From Ipomoea triloba (lineage: Eukaryota > Streptophyta > Magnoliopsida > Solanales > Convolvulaceae), in NCBI RefSeq assembly GCF_003576645.1, contig NC_044918.1, positions 33,251,367 through 33,315,366 of the forward strand: a stretch of DNA of 64,000 nucleotides. Direction: 5' to 3'. Positions 20,376 through 33,051 of this stretch are shown here, piece by piece (position 1 is the stretch's first letter; the number at the start of each line of letters is the position of its first letter). The notes under the pieces are model-generated. The model ran no database searches. It was not told the DNA's origin and saw nothing but the letters and a program-made list of their open reading frames with translations. Made by a program: the position numbers and the translations under genes.

Positions 20376-21809
20376 TGATCCCCAAGCCCGCCTCAAGCCT
20401 CAGGATCTTCACAAGACAGCTCCCAGGTTACTCCGCCTCTCCTCAGGTTTTTCTCCCCGCTTCCAGTTACTCCACCTCTCGAGCACTTGAGCTTTGATCA
20501 CCAAGCCCGCCTCAAGCCTCAGGATCTTCACAAGACAGCTCCCAGGTTACTCCGCCTCTCCTCAGGTTTTTCTCCCCGCTTCCAGTTACTCCACCTCTCG
20601 AGCACTTGAGCTTTGATCACCAAGCCCGCCTCAAGCCTCAGGATCTTCACTAGACAGCTGCCAGGTTACTCCGCCTCTTCTTGCTTAATCCAAAGCAAGG
20701 ACCTTTGGTTGTCACAGTTGAGTGTAACAAGCTCCAATCTGACCAAAAGCTATCGTTGTATCAATGTCGATGTAGGGCAGCTTCGATCACCTTCTAGATG
20801 TATAACAGTTTAAGCTTTGTAACTCTCTCAAACACTAAGATGTGTTTTTCTCGCTGTTTTGAATATCAGGATGATATTCCAAGTTGAGCACTTGCACTTT
20901 TGAACGTTCTGAGCAGACACCTCTTAAGATTTTCGAATTGAACCGACTTCTTACGAAAATTTCCCCTTTTGTTTTTTTAACTTGTGTCTTCACGTCCTTT
21001 TTATATGAGAGTTAAGGAATAATTCCGTTGGAGGGAAAATTATTCCGTTTGAAATTTGTCTCCCATGCTGAGTATGGGACTTGCATCTTTTCAGCATTTT
21101 TCATGGAGTGGTGGTCTTGTAACTTGAACCTTTTGTTTGGTAGTGGATATTCCATAATCCACTTTCTTGAGTCCATGCTCCACTTGCTCCTTTTGGTAAA
21201 AGTTACTCTTTTTAAATTCACATTGATCCTCGTTTTAGGGAATAAGACTGACTTTGGATTAGTGCACCTTCTATCCGTTTGTTGTGGAATTCTGATGTGG
21301 CATTCACTTCTGGCACTTCCTTAATATTTTATCTCCATGATATTCTTCTTCTCCAAACTTTATTCATGCTTCCTGACCATCATTCAGTCTTTTGGAGAAA
21401 TGTCAGTTTATCGAGACCAAGATTGATGTCTCGATTGTTTGATGTCTTGATCCCCATGTATCGAGAGATCTATCTCTCGAACTCTGCTTATGTCTCGAAC
21501 TGGGTTGTTGTATCGAGAGGTCCTACCTCTCGAACTATGCTTATGTCTCGAGACTTAGTTGATGTCTCGCAGACCCTTATTCCTCCAGTGTTGTCCCGTG
21601 CCTTCTTCTGATCTATCTATAGGATTACAACACGAGACTTTCTAAGATGTTCACACAAGTTTACCTTAAGCTTAAATATTTTCCGAGTTGAGCTCAAGTT
21701 ACCCGGTTGTATTTTCGCTCTTAGTTTACTTGTCGAACTTACATTGATTCCTATCTTTCGAGACTTAGGGGATTCTAAAATACATTTTGGTATCATCAAA
21801 ACCTAATAC
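19915..21809 (-). repeat. 3' LTR of the Sirevirus
   Basis: From TGTTGGTCCC on the plus strand to an n at 21810. The last bases seen in the other LTR (39111-39139, ending CCTAACA) are missing at the n. It contains three 119-bp type repeat units and hairpins at 21461-21480 and 21513-21533. The first 461 bases are also present at 18548-19008 because of the assembly overlap. Confidence 0.92.
20284..20720. repeat. 119-bp tandem repeats in the Sirevirus LTR
   Basis: Units starting CGAGCACTTGAGC are at 20361, 20480 and 20599, with a shorter diverged one at 20285. The LTR at 37347 has one unit fewer (37797 and 37915). The difference in copy number is the main difference between the two LTRs. Confidence 0.9.
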
Positions 21810-21810
21810 N

Positions 21811-24800
21811 AAGAGTGCTTGTAGTTGGGCAGGCACTTGGTTCGACAGATCATCGAGTAGCGCTTTCATCACGTCCTGTCGAAGCTCACTAGAGTATTGG
21901 AAGGCTCGAAGCTCTGCTCGTATCTCAGCTAATTCAGCTCTCGCACTTGCAGCCTCTGCTCGAGCTACAGTAGCTTCATCTACAGCATTCCGTGCTGCAT
22001 CCTCAGCCCATACTGTCTGTTCGAGAAGTTCTGCATGACGGCCTTGGGAGTCACTTGTGCCAGCAGCAGGCATTGCAGCATTGCGGACAACAGCGAGTAT
22101 CCTCTCGAGCTGAGCCATCTTCTGAGATTGATCAGCCATGAATTGACGCACTTCGCCAATGAAGGCTTCTTCGGCCTGTTGATCATAGTCAAAAGTAGAA
22201 GAAGAGAAGTGAGAAGTACCTTTTATCGGAGGGGACTTGGGTGCTTCCAGATTTCCACCCATGACTTGTAGTTGCGAGTCCACCTCTCGATTGAGTGTCT
22301 GAGGGGTCGCAGGGACACTTGGTTCAGAGCGCGAAGGTAGCTCCATGTCAGGCGCTTCCCGGTTTCCACCTGAGGGATGGATCACTTCTTGCTCTTCACC
22401 TCTCGAACCTGGAGCCTCAGCTTCAGCGACTGTTGAGATTGGATCAGCCAGGGATGGTTCTTCGGTATTGGACGCTTCCCGGTTTCCATCCAATAGAAGT
22501 TCCCCCTCAGCGTCACCTCTCGAACCAGTGCTGAGAACTTGGTTCTCTACTGGTGGGGTTGGAGACGAAGTGTCGACAGGTGCTTCCCTGTTTCCACCTT
22601 CGATGTTCGCATCGTCCTCCTCAGTACCTCTGTTTCCACCTTCGATGTTCGCATCGTCCTCCTCAGTACCTCTCGAACCAGCAGGACTGTTCGCATCGTC
22701 CTCCTCAGTACCTCTCGAACCAGCAGGACTTTTCGCATCGTCCTCCTCAGTACCTCTCGAACCAGCAGGACTTGGGGCATCGTCCTCCTCAGTACCTCTC
22801 GAACCAGCAGGACTTGGGACATTTTGCTCTCGTTGCTCATCAGATTGCACCTCAGCTTGCTCAGGTGAGTCTCGTTGCTCATCAGATTGCACCTCAGCTT
22901 GCTCAGGTGAGTTAGGAATCACTATGGTTTCAGGAGCAACTGGTGCACTCCACCTTTCTCTTTCCGTATCGATGGGAAAACCTGGGAGTTGGAGCAACGG
23001 TATTTCACCCTCTCGAATTGTCTGTGCTTCATCGGTGTCATTCGAGGGTGTGGACTCAGGTGCTGGCAGCAGTATGACTGAGCTGGGTGCCACCTCAAGT
23101 GCTTTAGAGGTCTCGGATTCACCTCTCGAAGCTGCTACCTGTTCGTCCGGAACAGAGAAATTTATTTGGGACAAGGGGATTGCGGCTATTGGTATTGGGT
23201 TCTCAGAATCTTCTCGAGCAATCCCAGAGGTCTCTCCTGGACCTCTCGTATCCTCTACTTGATGTCTCAAGGATAATGCAGTGGCGAGCCTGATATCTTC
23301 TTGAAATTGAGCTTCTAATTCAGGATCCACTACAGGCTCGTCTTCAGCTTCTTGCGCATCAACAACTATGCCCTTTCCCTTGTCAGATCGACCAAGATTT
23401 CTCCTGGTTACGTGCATCTCATGGGCAAGGTTCAGAAGTTCACTGGCTGGGAGTTCTGTGAGGTTTAACCAGTTCAACGCGAACATCTCCTCAGCCTCCA
23501 TATCTGCTGCTTGTGCAATCAGTTGATCAAAAGGGCCTGTTCTCCAGTTTATCCATCGAAGAACCCTGGAGAAGTCAGAGGCATTTTCACCACGGCGATC
23601 TAACTGAGTAGTAGCATCATCATTAAAGTCATGAGATCCAGCAGATAGGATTTCTGTTGCTGATGCAGCTTCCACTGTTACCTCTCGAACCACCTCTCGT
23701 GGTTCCTCAACTTCTGTCTGTACTGGATCACTGATCCCAGTACCTTCAATCTCTCGAACCTCCTCTCGAGGTTCGACCACAGACTCATCAGCACCCTCAG
23801 CATCATCATCAACATGTAGACTTACAGATAAAGCTCCTGACTGAGACCTGGTAGGGGGCACTCTCTCAACCTCAGTGGCCAGTGTAGCCTGAGGTTCCCC
23901 CTGGGCTTGTGCCCTATCTTCGAATGGTACTTGGATAGCTGAGGGTGTTACCTCTCGAATCTGAGTGATGGCGATGGTTTTGGCTTTCTTAGCCCTTTTT
24001 GGCAAGGCAACCCTCATCATCAGATTCCTTCTCCTTGGCTGGGGCTTTCCTTTTGCCCTTTCCCTTAGGCTTCGAGGGAGAAGGTGCACTCTTAACACCT
24101 TTAGCCTTTGGAGCTTGAGATTTAGTCCTACCCATATAGGTATTCCGATGAATCTCTCGCCCTTCCCTCAGTTCTAAGCCCTTCAAACTTAGAAGATATT
24201 GAACAACAAAACCGAAACCAACCTTTTTACTGATCGTCAGGTTGGTATTGGAGACTGAGCTTTGCACCTGCTGTTGAAGAAAATTGAAGATGATATGTGC
24301 CCAGTCCATTTTGTTGTTGTTCCAGATGGCGTGGAGGATTTTGAGGATGTCCAGATTGATTTCGTCAGTTCCAGACACCTTGCCGAGCACGAATTTCATG
24401 ATTAGGTCGGCAGCAAGAGCAAACCTCTCCTTTAGGTGGAACTTGCGGAGGGCAGAGGATGCTCTGGGCGGTGCAGTCTCTAGTCGGATTTTATTCCAAA
24501 AATCCTGCTTGTCCAAGTCGTAATCCGAGAGGTGCTGGACTGCTTCCTCCGACGTCGCGAAGTCGAATGCTGCTCTGAGGTCACCAACAGAGGTAGTGAT
24601 ATCAATCTCATTGAACCGACTCTCTATTTTGCCCTTCGTGACCTTGGCATTCGCGAACCATTCAGTAAAGTCGAGTTCATGAATGGTTTGGTAGTCGTGC
24701 GTCATGTATTTCATTAGTCCTGCCTTCTCAAACTTCTTCAGGACTTTCTCCGCCATCTTTGGATTTGACGAGTGGGTGATGAAGCCGTTTTTGTCATGGA

Positions 24801-24900
24801 TACTCCCCGCCTTGACTTGTTTGATCTGAGTGCGAATGTGTCGCAACTCCCTCTGATATGCGACGGAAGATGAGGTTGATGTGGAGGATTCGGACGCCAT
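21811..24900 (-). pseudogene. Sirevirus third ORF, about 1,000 residues, one frameshift
   Basis: The ATG is at 24900, about 630 bases after pol. The N-terminal 240 residues form a predicted globular domain (WFANAKVTKGKIESRF, ILKILHAIWNNNKMDWAHII). It resembles the helical domain found in extra ORFs of plant retrotransposons, but I cannot name the family with certainty. A basic linker (KPKGKGKRKAPAKEKE) follows. A frameshift lies within 23989-24098, then a long acidic region contains four units built on GSRGTEEDDA and two on SPEQAEVQSDEQR. The end is an Ala/Glu-rich predicted coiled coil (VARAEAASARAELAEIRAEL) cut by n at 21810. I see no signal peptide, membrane span or cleavage site, so an envelope label is not supported. 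Many codons overlap the TCGAGAGGT motif. Confidence 0.7.
22600..22840. repeat. 42-bp in-frame tandem repeats in the third ORF
   Basis: ACCTCTCGA occurs at 22668, 22710, 22752 and 22794, exactly 42 bases apart. Each unit encodes a 14-residue repeat with GSRGTEEDDA. Diverged units flank the array. Confidence 0.9.
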
Positions 24901-25526
24901 AGTTGATAGATTTGAGGTTTTGGAAGGAATGTGTACAGTGTTTAGGATTTAGGGGTTTTGGGTATTCGGTTTGAGCTTGAATCCGGGTAAGGAAGAAGAA
25001 TTTGGCTTTTATATCATGTGGATTCGGGTTGGATATATGGGTAGGGTTGAGAGCTTGACCCGAAAAAGGGATCCCGGTTAGTTTAAAAGAATTTAAAGGT
25101 CAGAAATACCCTTTATAACGGTTATGTATGTAAGATATGGTAAGGGTATTTTGGTAATATATAATACGGTTTTGGATAGTGGGATATAAAGAGATGATAT
25201 TTATATAAGCATGCTCCCACTTATCAAGATAATGCCTTTAAGAGCGGAAAAACCGTCATTAACCGAAGACCACGTGGCTAACATTAATGCCCAAAGTTAG
25301 CCATTCCACATATATTCGTTGAGCTCATTAGTTTTACCTCTCGAAGGTAAACTCTCGATTTTGCTAGTTTAAGGATCTTCCCCCTGAGTGATTGATCCCT
25401 AAACTTCCTTATTCCTCCATCTAAGCATTCCTGTGGTTAAGGATCTTCCCCCTGAGTGATCGATCCCTAACCCTCACATGCGAAACAGTTCATGGCACTA
25501 AATACAAGAAGATAAGATTTGATCTT
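24901..25526 (-). other. Sirevirus spacer between pol and third ORF
   Basis: About 625 bases with no ORF. On the plus strand it contains two copies of a block GGATCTTCCCCCTGAGTGAT (25372-25402 and 25441-25470). In sense orientation each has a purine tract CAGGGGGAAGATCC. Repeated polypurine-like motifs near the 3' end are a known mark of Sireviruses. An ACCTCTCGA motif occurs at 25336. Confidence 0.65.
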
Positions 25527-28500
25527 TCATCCCAATTCTATCATTCCCAATTCTAACCTTAGTTGAGAGAATCTATTTTCACATAACGCTTTTGTGAAAA
25601 TATCTGCTAGTTGCTCCTCCGTTGCAACGTATTCCAAAGTTATATCCTTTTTCTCAACATGGTCTCGGATGAAGTGATACTTGATATCAATGTGTTTTGT
25701 TCTTGAATGTAACACTGGATTCTGAGTGATAGCTATAGCACTTGTGTTGTCACACATGATCTTAACCTCTTTACATTCAACACCATAATCCAGTAGTTGT
25801 TGCTTCATCCATAAAACCTGAGCACAGCAACTTCCAGCTGCTACATATTCTGCCTCAGCGGTGCTTGTAGCTATCGAATGCTGTTTCTTGCTAAACCATG
25901 AGACAAGTCTTCCACCTAGAAACTGACATGTCCCTGATGTGCTCTTTCGATCTATTTTACAACCGGCAAAGTCCGCATCTGAATAACCCATAAGTTCGAA
26001 AGATCCACCTCTCGAATACCAAAGTCCAACACTTTGCGTACCTTTGAGATATCTAAGGATCTTTTTAGATGCATTTAAGTGACTTTCCTTAGGACTTACC
26101 TGAAATCTAGCACATACACCTACTGCAAAGGATATATCTGGTCTACTAGTAGTTAAATAAAGAAGAGATCCGATGATACCTCGATATGTAGTTTGATCGA
26201 CCTCTCGACCTTCACTGTCGACATCGATGCGTAGAGAGGTTCCCATGGGTACTTTGACTGAGGATTTCCCTTCTATATTGTATTTTCTAAGCAGATCCTT
26301 GGTGTATTTCTCCTGATTGATGAAGATACCTTCCTTAAGCTGTCTCACTTGTAGTCCAAGGAAGTAGTTGAGTTCTCCCATCATGCTCATCTCGAACTTC
26401 CCTTTCATCAACCTGGAGAACTTCTCGCACAAGTCTGGATTGGTGCTTCCAAAAATGATATCGTCCACATAGATTTGCACCAATAGATGTGATCCCATCC
26501 TTAATTCTAAACAATGTTTTGTCCACTAGGCCTTTGGTGAACCCACACTGAAGTAGAAAAGAGGATAAGGTATCATACCAAGCTCTCGGAGCTTGTTTTA
26601 AGCCGTAAAGTGCATTCTTCAACTTGTATACTTTATCAGCTCCCACGTCCTTCAAGAAACCCGGAGGTTGTTCAACGTACACCTCTTCTTCGAGAAGTCC
26701 GTTCAGAAAAGCGCTCTTGACATCCATTTGATATACTTTAAAGTCTTTGAAGGCGGCATATGCGAGAAAGATGCGTATTGCTTCGAGACGTGCCACTGGA
26801 GCGAAGGTTTCATCAAAATCTATTCCTTCCTCCTGACAATAGCCTTTGGCAACAAGTCTGGCCTTGTTCCTAACAATAACTCCATCCTCATTCATCTTGT
26901 TTCTGAAAACCCACTTTGTACCAATGACATTCTGATGATGAGGTCTCGGAACTAGTTCCCACACATCGTTCCGTTCAAACTGATGAAGTTCCTCTTGCAT
27001 GGCTTGTACCCAATCTGGATCACATAGAGCCTCATCGATCACCTTAGGCTCTATTTGCGATAGAAAGCAAGCAACCATGCTTTCTCTGTATGCTGATCTG
27101 GTCCGAACTCTGTCACGTACATCTCCAATCACTTGATCAGCAGGGTGACTTCTCACACGTACATCTCCAATCACTTGATCAGCAGGGTGACTTCTCAACC
27201 ATCTTAGGTCGGGTTGTGGCTCCTCAGTTGACACTTCCGTTGAAGGTTGAGATGTGGGTTGAGCATCTATGATCTGGATCGGATCAACTGAGTTAGGTGC
27301 TTTCTTCTTGGTAGATTCTTCATCATCTGATTCTGACGGGAGTTCCGCTACGTCTCGAACTATCGGTTTCTTCCCATCGAGAGGTGAGTCTAATCTCTCG
27401 ATTGACTCCGACTGAGTTTCCTCAGCTGCTTCCATTGACTTTGATGGTTGATCTATTGATGCTCTATCATCAAACGAGACATGTAAGGATTCTTCAACCA
27501 CCAACCTTCGCTTGTTGAACACTCTGAAAGCTTTACTGGTTGATGAGTATCCCAGAAATACTCCATCATCTGCCTTTTCATCAAAGGTTCTTAGCTGAGT
27601 CTTCCCATTGTTGTGGACATAGCATTTGCACCCGAATGTGTGGAAGTAGCTTACATTCGGTTTCCTTCCATTCCACAACTCATATGGAGTCTTTCCAACT
27701 CCTTTCACGATCAAGGACCGATTTTGGGTATAGCACGCTGTGTTGATTGCTTCTGCCCAAAATCCTTGAGATATGTTAGCTTGCGAGAGCATGGTCCTTG
27801 CGGCTTCCTTGAGAGTTCTGTTCCTTCTTTCAGCAACTCCGTTCTGTTGAGGCGTTCGAGCAGCTGACAACTGATGATGAATACCGTTTTCGTTGCAGTA
27901 GCTCTCGATAACTTGATTAACGAACTCTCCACCTTGATCTGACCGAATCTTTAGTATCGAGACATCCTTTTCAATTTGAACCTGCTTCAGAAGGTTTGGT
28001 AAGACAACTTTTGTCTCGCTTTTCTTGGTTAAGAACACAGTCCAGGTGAATCTTGTGTAGTCATCTACTACCACAAGAGTGTACTTTCTTCCTCTCATGC
28101 TGGGTGGGTCTACTGGGCCAAATAAGTCTATATGGAGAAGACTTAGTGGTCTAGTAGATGATGTCTCGGTTTTGGTTTTGAAAGAGGATTTGGTCTGTTT
28201 ACAACGTTGACATGCCTCACAAATCTTGTCTTTTCGAAACGTAACTTTGGGCAGTCCTTCCACAAGGTTCCTCTTAGTAAGCTTGTTGATAGTTTTGAAG
28301 TTCAGATGGCTAAGCTTACTGTGCCAATTCCAGCATAAGTCTTCCTTGCTCCTTGCCAGCATACATAGGGATGGTTTGGCAGATCTCCAATCCACTATGT
28401 ACATGGTTCCTTTCCTTGCTGCTTCCAGGACGACTTCGAGAGATTCCTCTTGTATGATTTGGCACTTGCCTTTGGTGAAGATTACTCTGTAGCCCTTGTC

Positions 28501-28749
28501 ACAGAACTGGCTTGTGCTAAGGAGGTTGAATTTGAGCCCCTCAACGTAGGATACCCCCTTGATCACCAATTCATTCTTATGAATTTCACCAACAGCCTTT
28601 GTGCGTCCTTTCTTCTCGTTGTCTCCAAATGTCACCAGGGGACCTTCGATAGGATGGATGTTCTCTAGCAGTGTTAAGTTTTCCGTCATATGTCTCGAAC
28701 ATCCACTGTCAATGAACCATGTGTCCCTGGTGTCCTGCAAGCGGATCAA
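25527..28749 (-). pseudogene. Sirevirus pol: protease end, integrase, RT, RNase H
   Basis: The order in sense is: [13 protein letters not shown] (protease/pre-integrase junction); zinc-binding HSKLSHLNF with CEACQRCK; integrase core with [18 protein letters not shown] and [12 protein letters not shown] (all three catalytic acids); copia RT ([37 protein letters not shown]); and RNase H (GYSDADFAGC, STAEAEYVA, MCDNTSAI). A frameshift near 26498 separates the first RT part from the YVDD part; the frames overlap at 26335-26498. A 42-bp duplication at about 27115-27198 doubles [13 protein letters not shown] in the integrase-RT linker. Upstream, a further frameshift near 28745-28760 separates it from the gag-pol linker. 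Confidence 0.93.
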
Positions 28750-29044
28750 GCAGATTTAGGTACCCAAACTTTGGGTCCTGGTTGGTTAGTAAGTTTAGGC
28801 ATCCATTTATACCTTGGACCCATTAATCCAGGCCTAGGTGCAATGTAGCCATTATACGTTTGATAATCATAAGGAATGCTAGCAAATGTTTTGGGCCTCT
28901 TTGGTGCATAAATCAACTTAGGTATAGACTTTTCGATCGGCTTATGCACCATGCCTTTCATACGCTGTTTGGTCATGTGAAATTGCTGGAGGTGAGATTT
29001 CTTCCAGAAATTATGATTCGATGACCAATTCTCACTAGATGGAT
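28750..29044 (-). pseudogene. Sirevirus gag-pol linker fragment
   Basis: The codons YNPSSENWSSNHNFWKK through PRYKWMPKL and KVWVPKS belong to the linker between gag and the protease/integrase part. The upstream end is cut at 29044 by the gypsy LTR. The rest of the linker should resume at 35423 but the stretch up to 35512 is short, so some may be lost. Confidence 0.75.
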
Positions 29045-31181
29045 TGTAACCCCTCGGCATTTTCGTAAGACTAAGGTTCGAAAAATATTTCCTTAAGCTA
29101 TGACATTCATGAAATAATCCCTAGAGGCTTCAAGAGAATTTTTTTTGAGGAAGTATAGTTGTTATTAAGTTGCGATCGTTCGTGCCGGTCACGAACCGTA
29201 AAATTTTAGAAGCTGGTATTCGGACCCGATTATCCTAGGAAATGGATTATTAGACACCATATTATTATTCTTGAACTTCCTATTCAATTAAATCAGCCCA
29301 TAGCAGCGAAAATTTATTTTGATCGTACATCGCTAAAATTTCGCGATGTACCGAACCTAGCCCAATTTTGAGGGTTAGTCTGGAATAAATTTTTGGTTTC
29401 GAGAATTATTCTATCCAGATTATTTTCTACCGAAACTTTATCTGTTTGGACCCCAACTGATAAGTTTGAAAATACTTCATTATTTTATTCTATTTTTTTT
29501 CCCCATAAAAACATCTTACCTCAAAAGGAAGAATACCCAAAGCCAATTTATTCCATTTGTTCTTCTTCTTCTTCTTCCTTGGCTGAATTTCAAAAGAGAG
29601 AAAGAGAGATGACTTCCAGCATTTTCCTCCATTAAAACCATAGCCAAGCTTGTACACAACTCTCCAATTTGTTCGGTAAGATTTCAATATTATTCGGTAG
29701 AAAGCTTTGTATTCCTTCCTAGATCATGAATCTAAGTATAGTTTCTTTATATTTGTTGTTATGGTGTTGATTTTGACCCTAGGATTTTTCGGTGAAACTT
29801 GGGGATAAAGGTTCAAGACTACTTTTACGGTGATATTACACACTTGTGAGGTAAGGAATTCCCTTAAGTTGGAATTAGTCACTTGAATTTGGATAATTGA
29901 TTTTGGTTGAAATATGGTGTTTTTGGAGCTTTGGGAATATTTTCGTATACAAGTTCATAGCTTGGATATGCTTGTATATGTTGTATTTATGTCTATATAA
30001 GCTTATACTTGTGGAAATAGAGAAAGGAAATCAGGACAGATTTCTGTCAGGAACTTCCGTGAATTTCTGGGAAAAATCGGTAAATTATTTTGGTCCAAAA
30101 TTTTTTTTATACATGTAGTTCTATAAGTTTAGAAGCCGCATATAAACTTTCATAATTTTTGGAGTAGTATAAGTATGGTTTTCGGAATTTTTCCCAAAAC
30201 TGGTCCAGAGAAGGAAAAATGCTGGACAGCACACTGCCAAGGGCAAAAATGGAATTTTCTGTGTAAATTCGTGAACCTAGGTGACCAAAACTTTTTATGA
30301 ACATCAAGTACTATGAGTTAGGGTTCTACCATAAAAATTTCAAGTGAAAAAGAGTTCGGGAACTATTTTTACCGGCTCAATCTTTCGGACTGCGCAAAAC
30401 TGTAATTTCTGGACAGAAACTCTCAAAATCAATTTTGACAAAAATATTTTTTTGTAACAAAACTAGTGACGAAATTTTGGGATGTCACAACCATATTTGG
30501 ATGAAATAAATTATTTTGAAAATACTATTTGATTCCAGGAAAGAAAAAGAAAAATGTTTTCAAACCCTTAGTTTCTGGAATAAGGTGGGGACCTTCGGGA
30601 AGGCTTAAACGCCACGGCCCGGGGTTGGGATAAGGGAGGAACCTACGGGAGGGCTGGAGTGCCATGGCCCGAGGTTGTAGGCCTCACTCTTACTATATGA
30701 AACTAAGGAAGTTTTAAAAATGAGTAAAGAGTTACTCTGTAACGTCTTTGAGAAAGAAATGATTTTGTCTTACGAGACGAGTGGATTTTGATTCACTGAA
30801 CGATATACTATTTTCCAAATGATTATGTTTTCAAACCTTTGTCTACTTTTGAGTGACATCGGATTTCCTTACTTAGCCGCCGCGCTAACTGCACTTCAAT
30901 GTGTTTCTTATCAGTTGCAGATTAGTGTGGGCCCCTGTAGCCGATGAGCTCGGGATAGAAGGGAAGTACAGGTTGAGGTCTACTCTTTGATGTAGACAGG
31001 GATTGTTATTAATGTTGTAAGTTTAGCCTGTGCACTTAGAGTGGAGTTTGTCAAAGAGGTGATAGAATTCACTCTAGGTGTGGCGGTAGCACCCGGTTTT
31101 CTGTTGATATGATGTAAGCTTCCGCAGCGTTTTATTACGGATTTTGTAATAAATGTAAGAGTTGAAAATTGGGGTGTTACA
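29045..31181 (+). repeat. Gypsy LTR, family E
   Basis: 2137 bp from TGTAACCCCTCGGC to GGGGTGTTACA. It keeps the donor GTGAG|GTAAGGAATTCC (29851) and the acceptor/branch-point block (30868-30914). After the acceptor it has TTG in place of ATG, and only a short degenerate remnant of the LTR ORF. The microexon is not recognisable. The end hairpin is kept (CTTAGAGTG with CACTCTAGGTG). Confidence 0.88.
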
Positions 31182-31291
31182 TGGATATGATGGGCACTCA
31201 GCTCAAATTAAGTACAGCTTTTCACCCTGCCACTGATGGCCAAACGGAGCGAACGATACAGACATTGGAAGATATGCTCAGAGGTTGTGTN

Positions 31292-32989
31292 AAAGAGAGA
31301 AAGAGAGATGACTTCCAGCATTTTCCTCCATTAAAACCATAGCCAAGCTTGTACACAACTCTCCAATTTGTTCGGTAAGATTTCAATATTATTCGGTAGA
31401 AAGCTTTGTATTCCTTCCTAGATCATGAATCTAAGTATAGTTTCTTTATATTTGTTGTTATGGTGTTGATTTTGACCCTAGGATTTTTCGGTGAAACTTG
31501 GGGATAAAGGTTCAAGACTACTTTTACGGTGATATTACACACTTGTGAGGTAAGGAATTCCCTTAAGTTGGAATTAGTCACTTGAATTTGGATAATTGAT
31601 TTTGGTTGAAATATGGTGTTTTTGGAGCTTTGGGAATATTTTCGTATACAAGTTCATAGCTTGGATATGCTTGTATATGTTGTATTTATGTCTATATAAG
31701 CTTATACTTGTGGAAATAGAGAAAGGAAATCAGGACAGATTTCTGTCAGGAACTTCCGTGAATTTCTGGGAAAAATCGGTAAATTATTTTGGTCCAAAAT
31801 TTTTTTTATACATGTAGTTCTATAAGTTTAGAAGCCGCATATAAACTTTCATAATTTTTGGAGTAGTATAAGTATGGTTTTCGGAATTTTTCCCAAAACT
31901 GGTCCAGAGAAGGAAAAATGCTGGACAGCACACTGCCAAGGGCAAAAATGGAATTTTCTGTGTAAATTCGTGAACCTAGGTGACCAAAACTTTTTATGAA
32001 CATCAAGTACTATGAGTTAGGGTTCTACCATAAAAATTTCAAGTGAAAAAGAGTTCGGGAACTATTTTTACCGGCTCAATCTTTCGGACTGCGCAAAACT
32101 GTAATTTCTGGACAGAAACTCTCAAAATCAATTTTGACAAAAATATTTTTTTGTAACAAAACTAGTGACGAAATTTTGGGATGTCACAACCATATTTGGA
32201 TGAAATAAATTATTTTGAAAATACTATTTGATTCCAGGAAAGAAAAAGAAAAATGTTTTCAAACCCTTAGTTTCTGGAATAAGGTGGGGACCTTCGGGAA
32301 GGCTTAAACGCCACGGCCCGGGGTTGGGATAAGGGAGGAACCTACGGGAGGGCTGGAGTGCCATGGCCCGAGGTTGTAGGCCTCACTCTTACTATATGAA
32401 ACTAAGGAAGTTTTAAAAATGAGTAAAGAGTTACTCTGTAACGTCTTTGAGAAAGAAATGATTTTGTCTTACGAGACGAGTGGATTTTGATTCACTGAAC
32501 GATATACTATTTTCCAAATGATTATGTTTTCAAACCTTTGTCTACTTTTGAGTGACATCGGATTTCCTTACTTAGCCGCCGCGCTAACTGCACTTCAATG
32601 TGTTTCTTATCAGTTGCAGATTAGTGTGGGCCCCTGTAGCCGATGAGCTCGGGATAGAAGGGAAGTACAGGTTGAGGTCTACTCTTTGATGTAGACAGGG
32701 ATTGTTATTAATGTTGTAAGTTTAGCCTGTGCACTTAGAGTGGAGTTTGTCAAAGAGGTGATAGAATTCACTCTAGGTGTGGCGGTAGCACCCGGTTTTC
32801 TGTTGATATGATGTAAGCTTCCGCAGCGTTTTATTACGGATTTTGTAATAAATGTAAGAGTTGAAAATTGGGGTGTTACATGGATATGATGGGCACTCAG
32901 CTCAAATTAAGTACAGCTTTTCACCCTGCCACTGATGGCCAAACGGAGCGAACGATACAGACATTGGAAGATATGCTCAGAGGTTGTGT
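31292..32989. repeat. Exact 1698-bp duplicate after a single n (assembly overlap)
   Basis: Identical to 29593-31290 by eye, and separated from it only by n at 31291. Both copies end in the same integrase fragment, and the second runs into the N gap. An unmerged contig overlap is the simplest reading. Confidence 0.9.
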
Positions 32990-32990
32990 A
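32881..32990 (+). pseudogene. Integrase core fragment
   Basis: About 36 codons, including [20 protein letters not shown] with the catalytic Glu, begin directly at the LTR end GTTACA. The first copy is at 31182-31290. It matches the same part of the gypsy 2 integrase, so the pol frame has been joined straight to an LTR by deletion or misassembly. Confidence 0.85.
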
Positions 32991-33051
32991 NNNNNNNNNN
33001 NNNNNNNNNNNNNNNNNNNNNNNNNNNNNNNNNNNNNNNNNNNNNNNNNNN
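32991..33051. other. Sequence gap (61 N)
   Basis: Unknown bases between two parts of the same integrase gene. By comparison with gypsy 2, roughly 60-70 bases are expected, so the gap may be close to true size. Confidence 0.95.

Noticed and set aside
21811..24900. Envelope gene of an endogenous retrovirus
   Set aside because: No signal peptide, membrane segment or cleavage site is visible in the third ORF.
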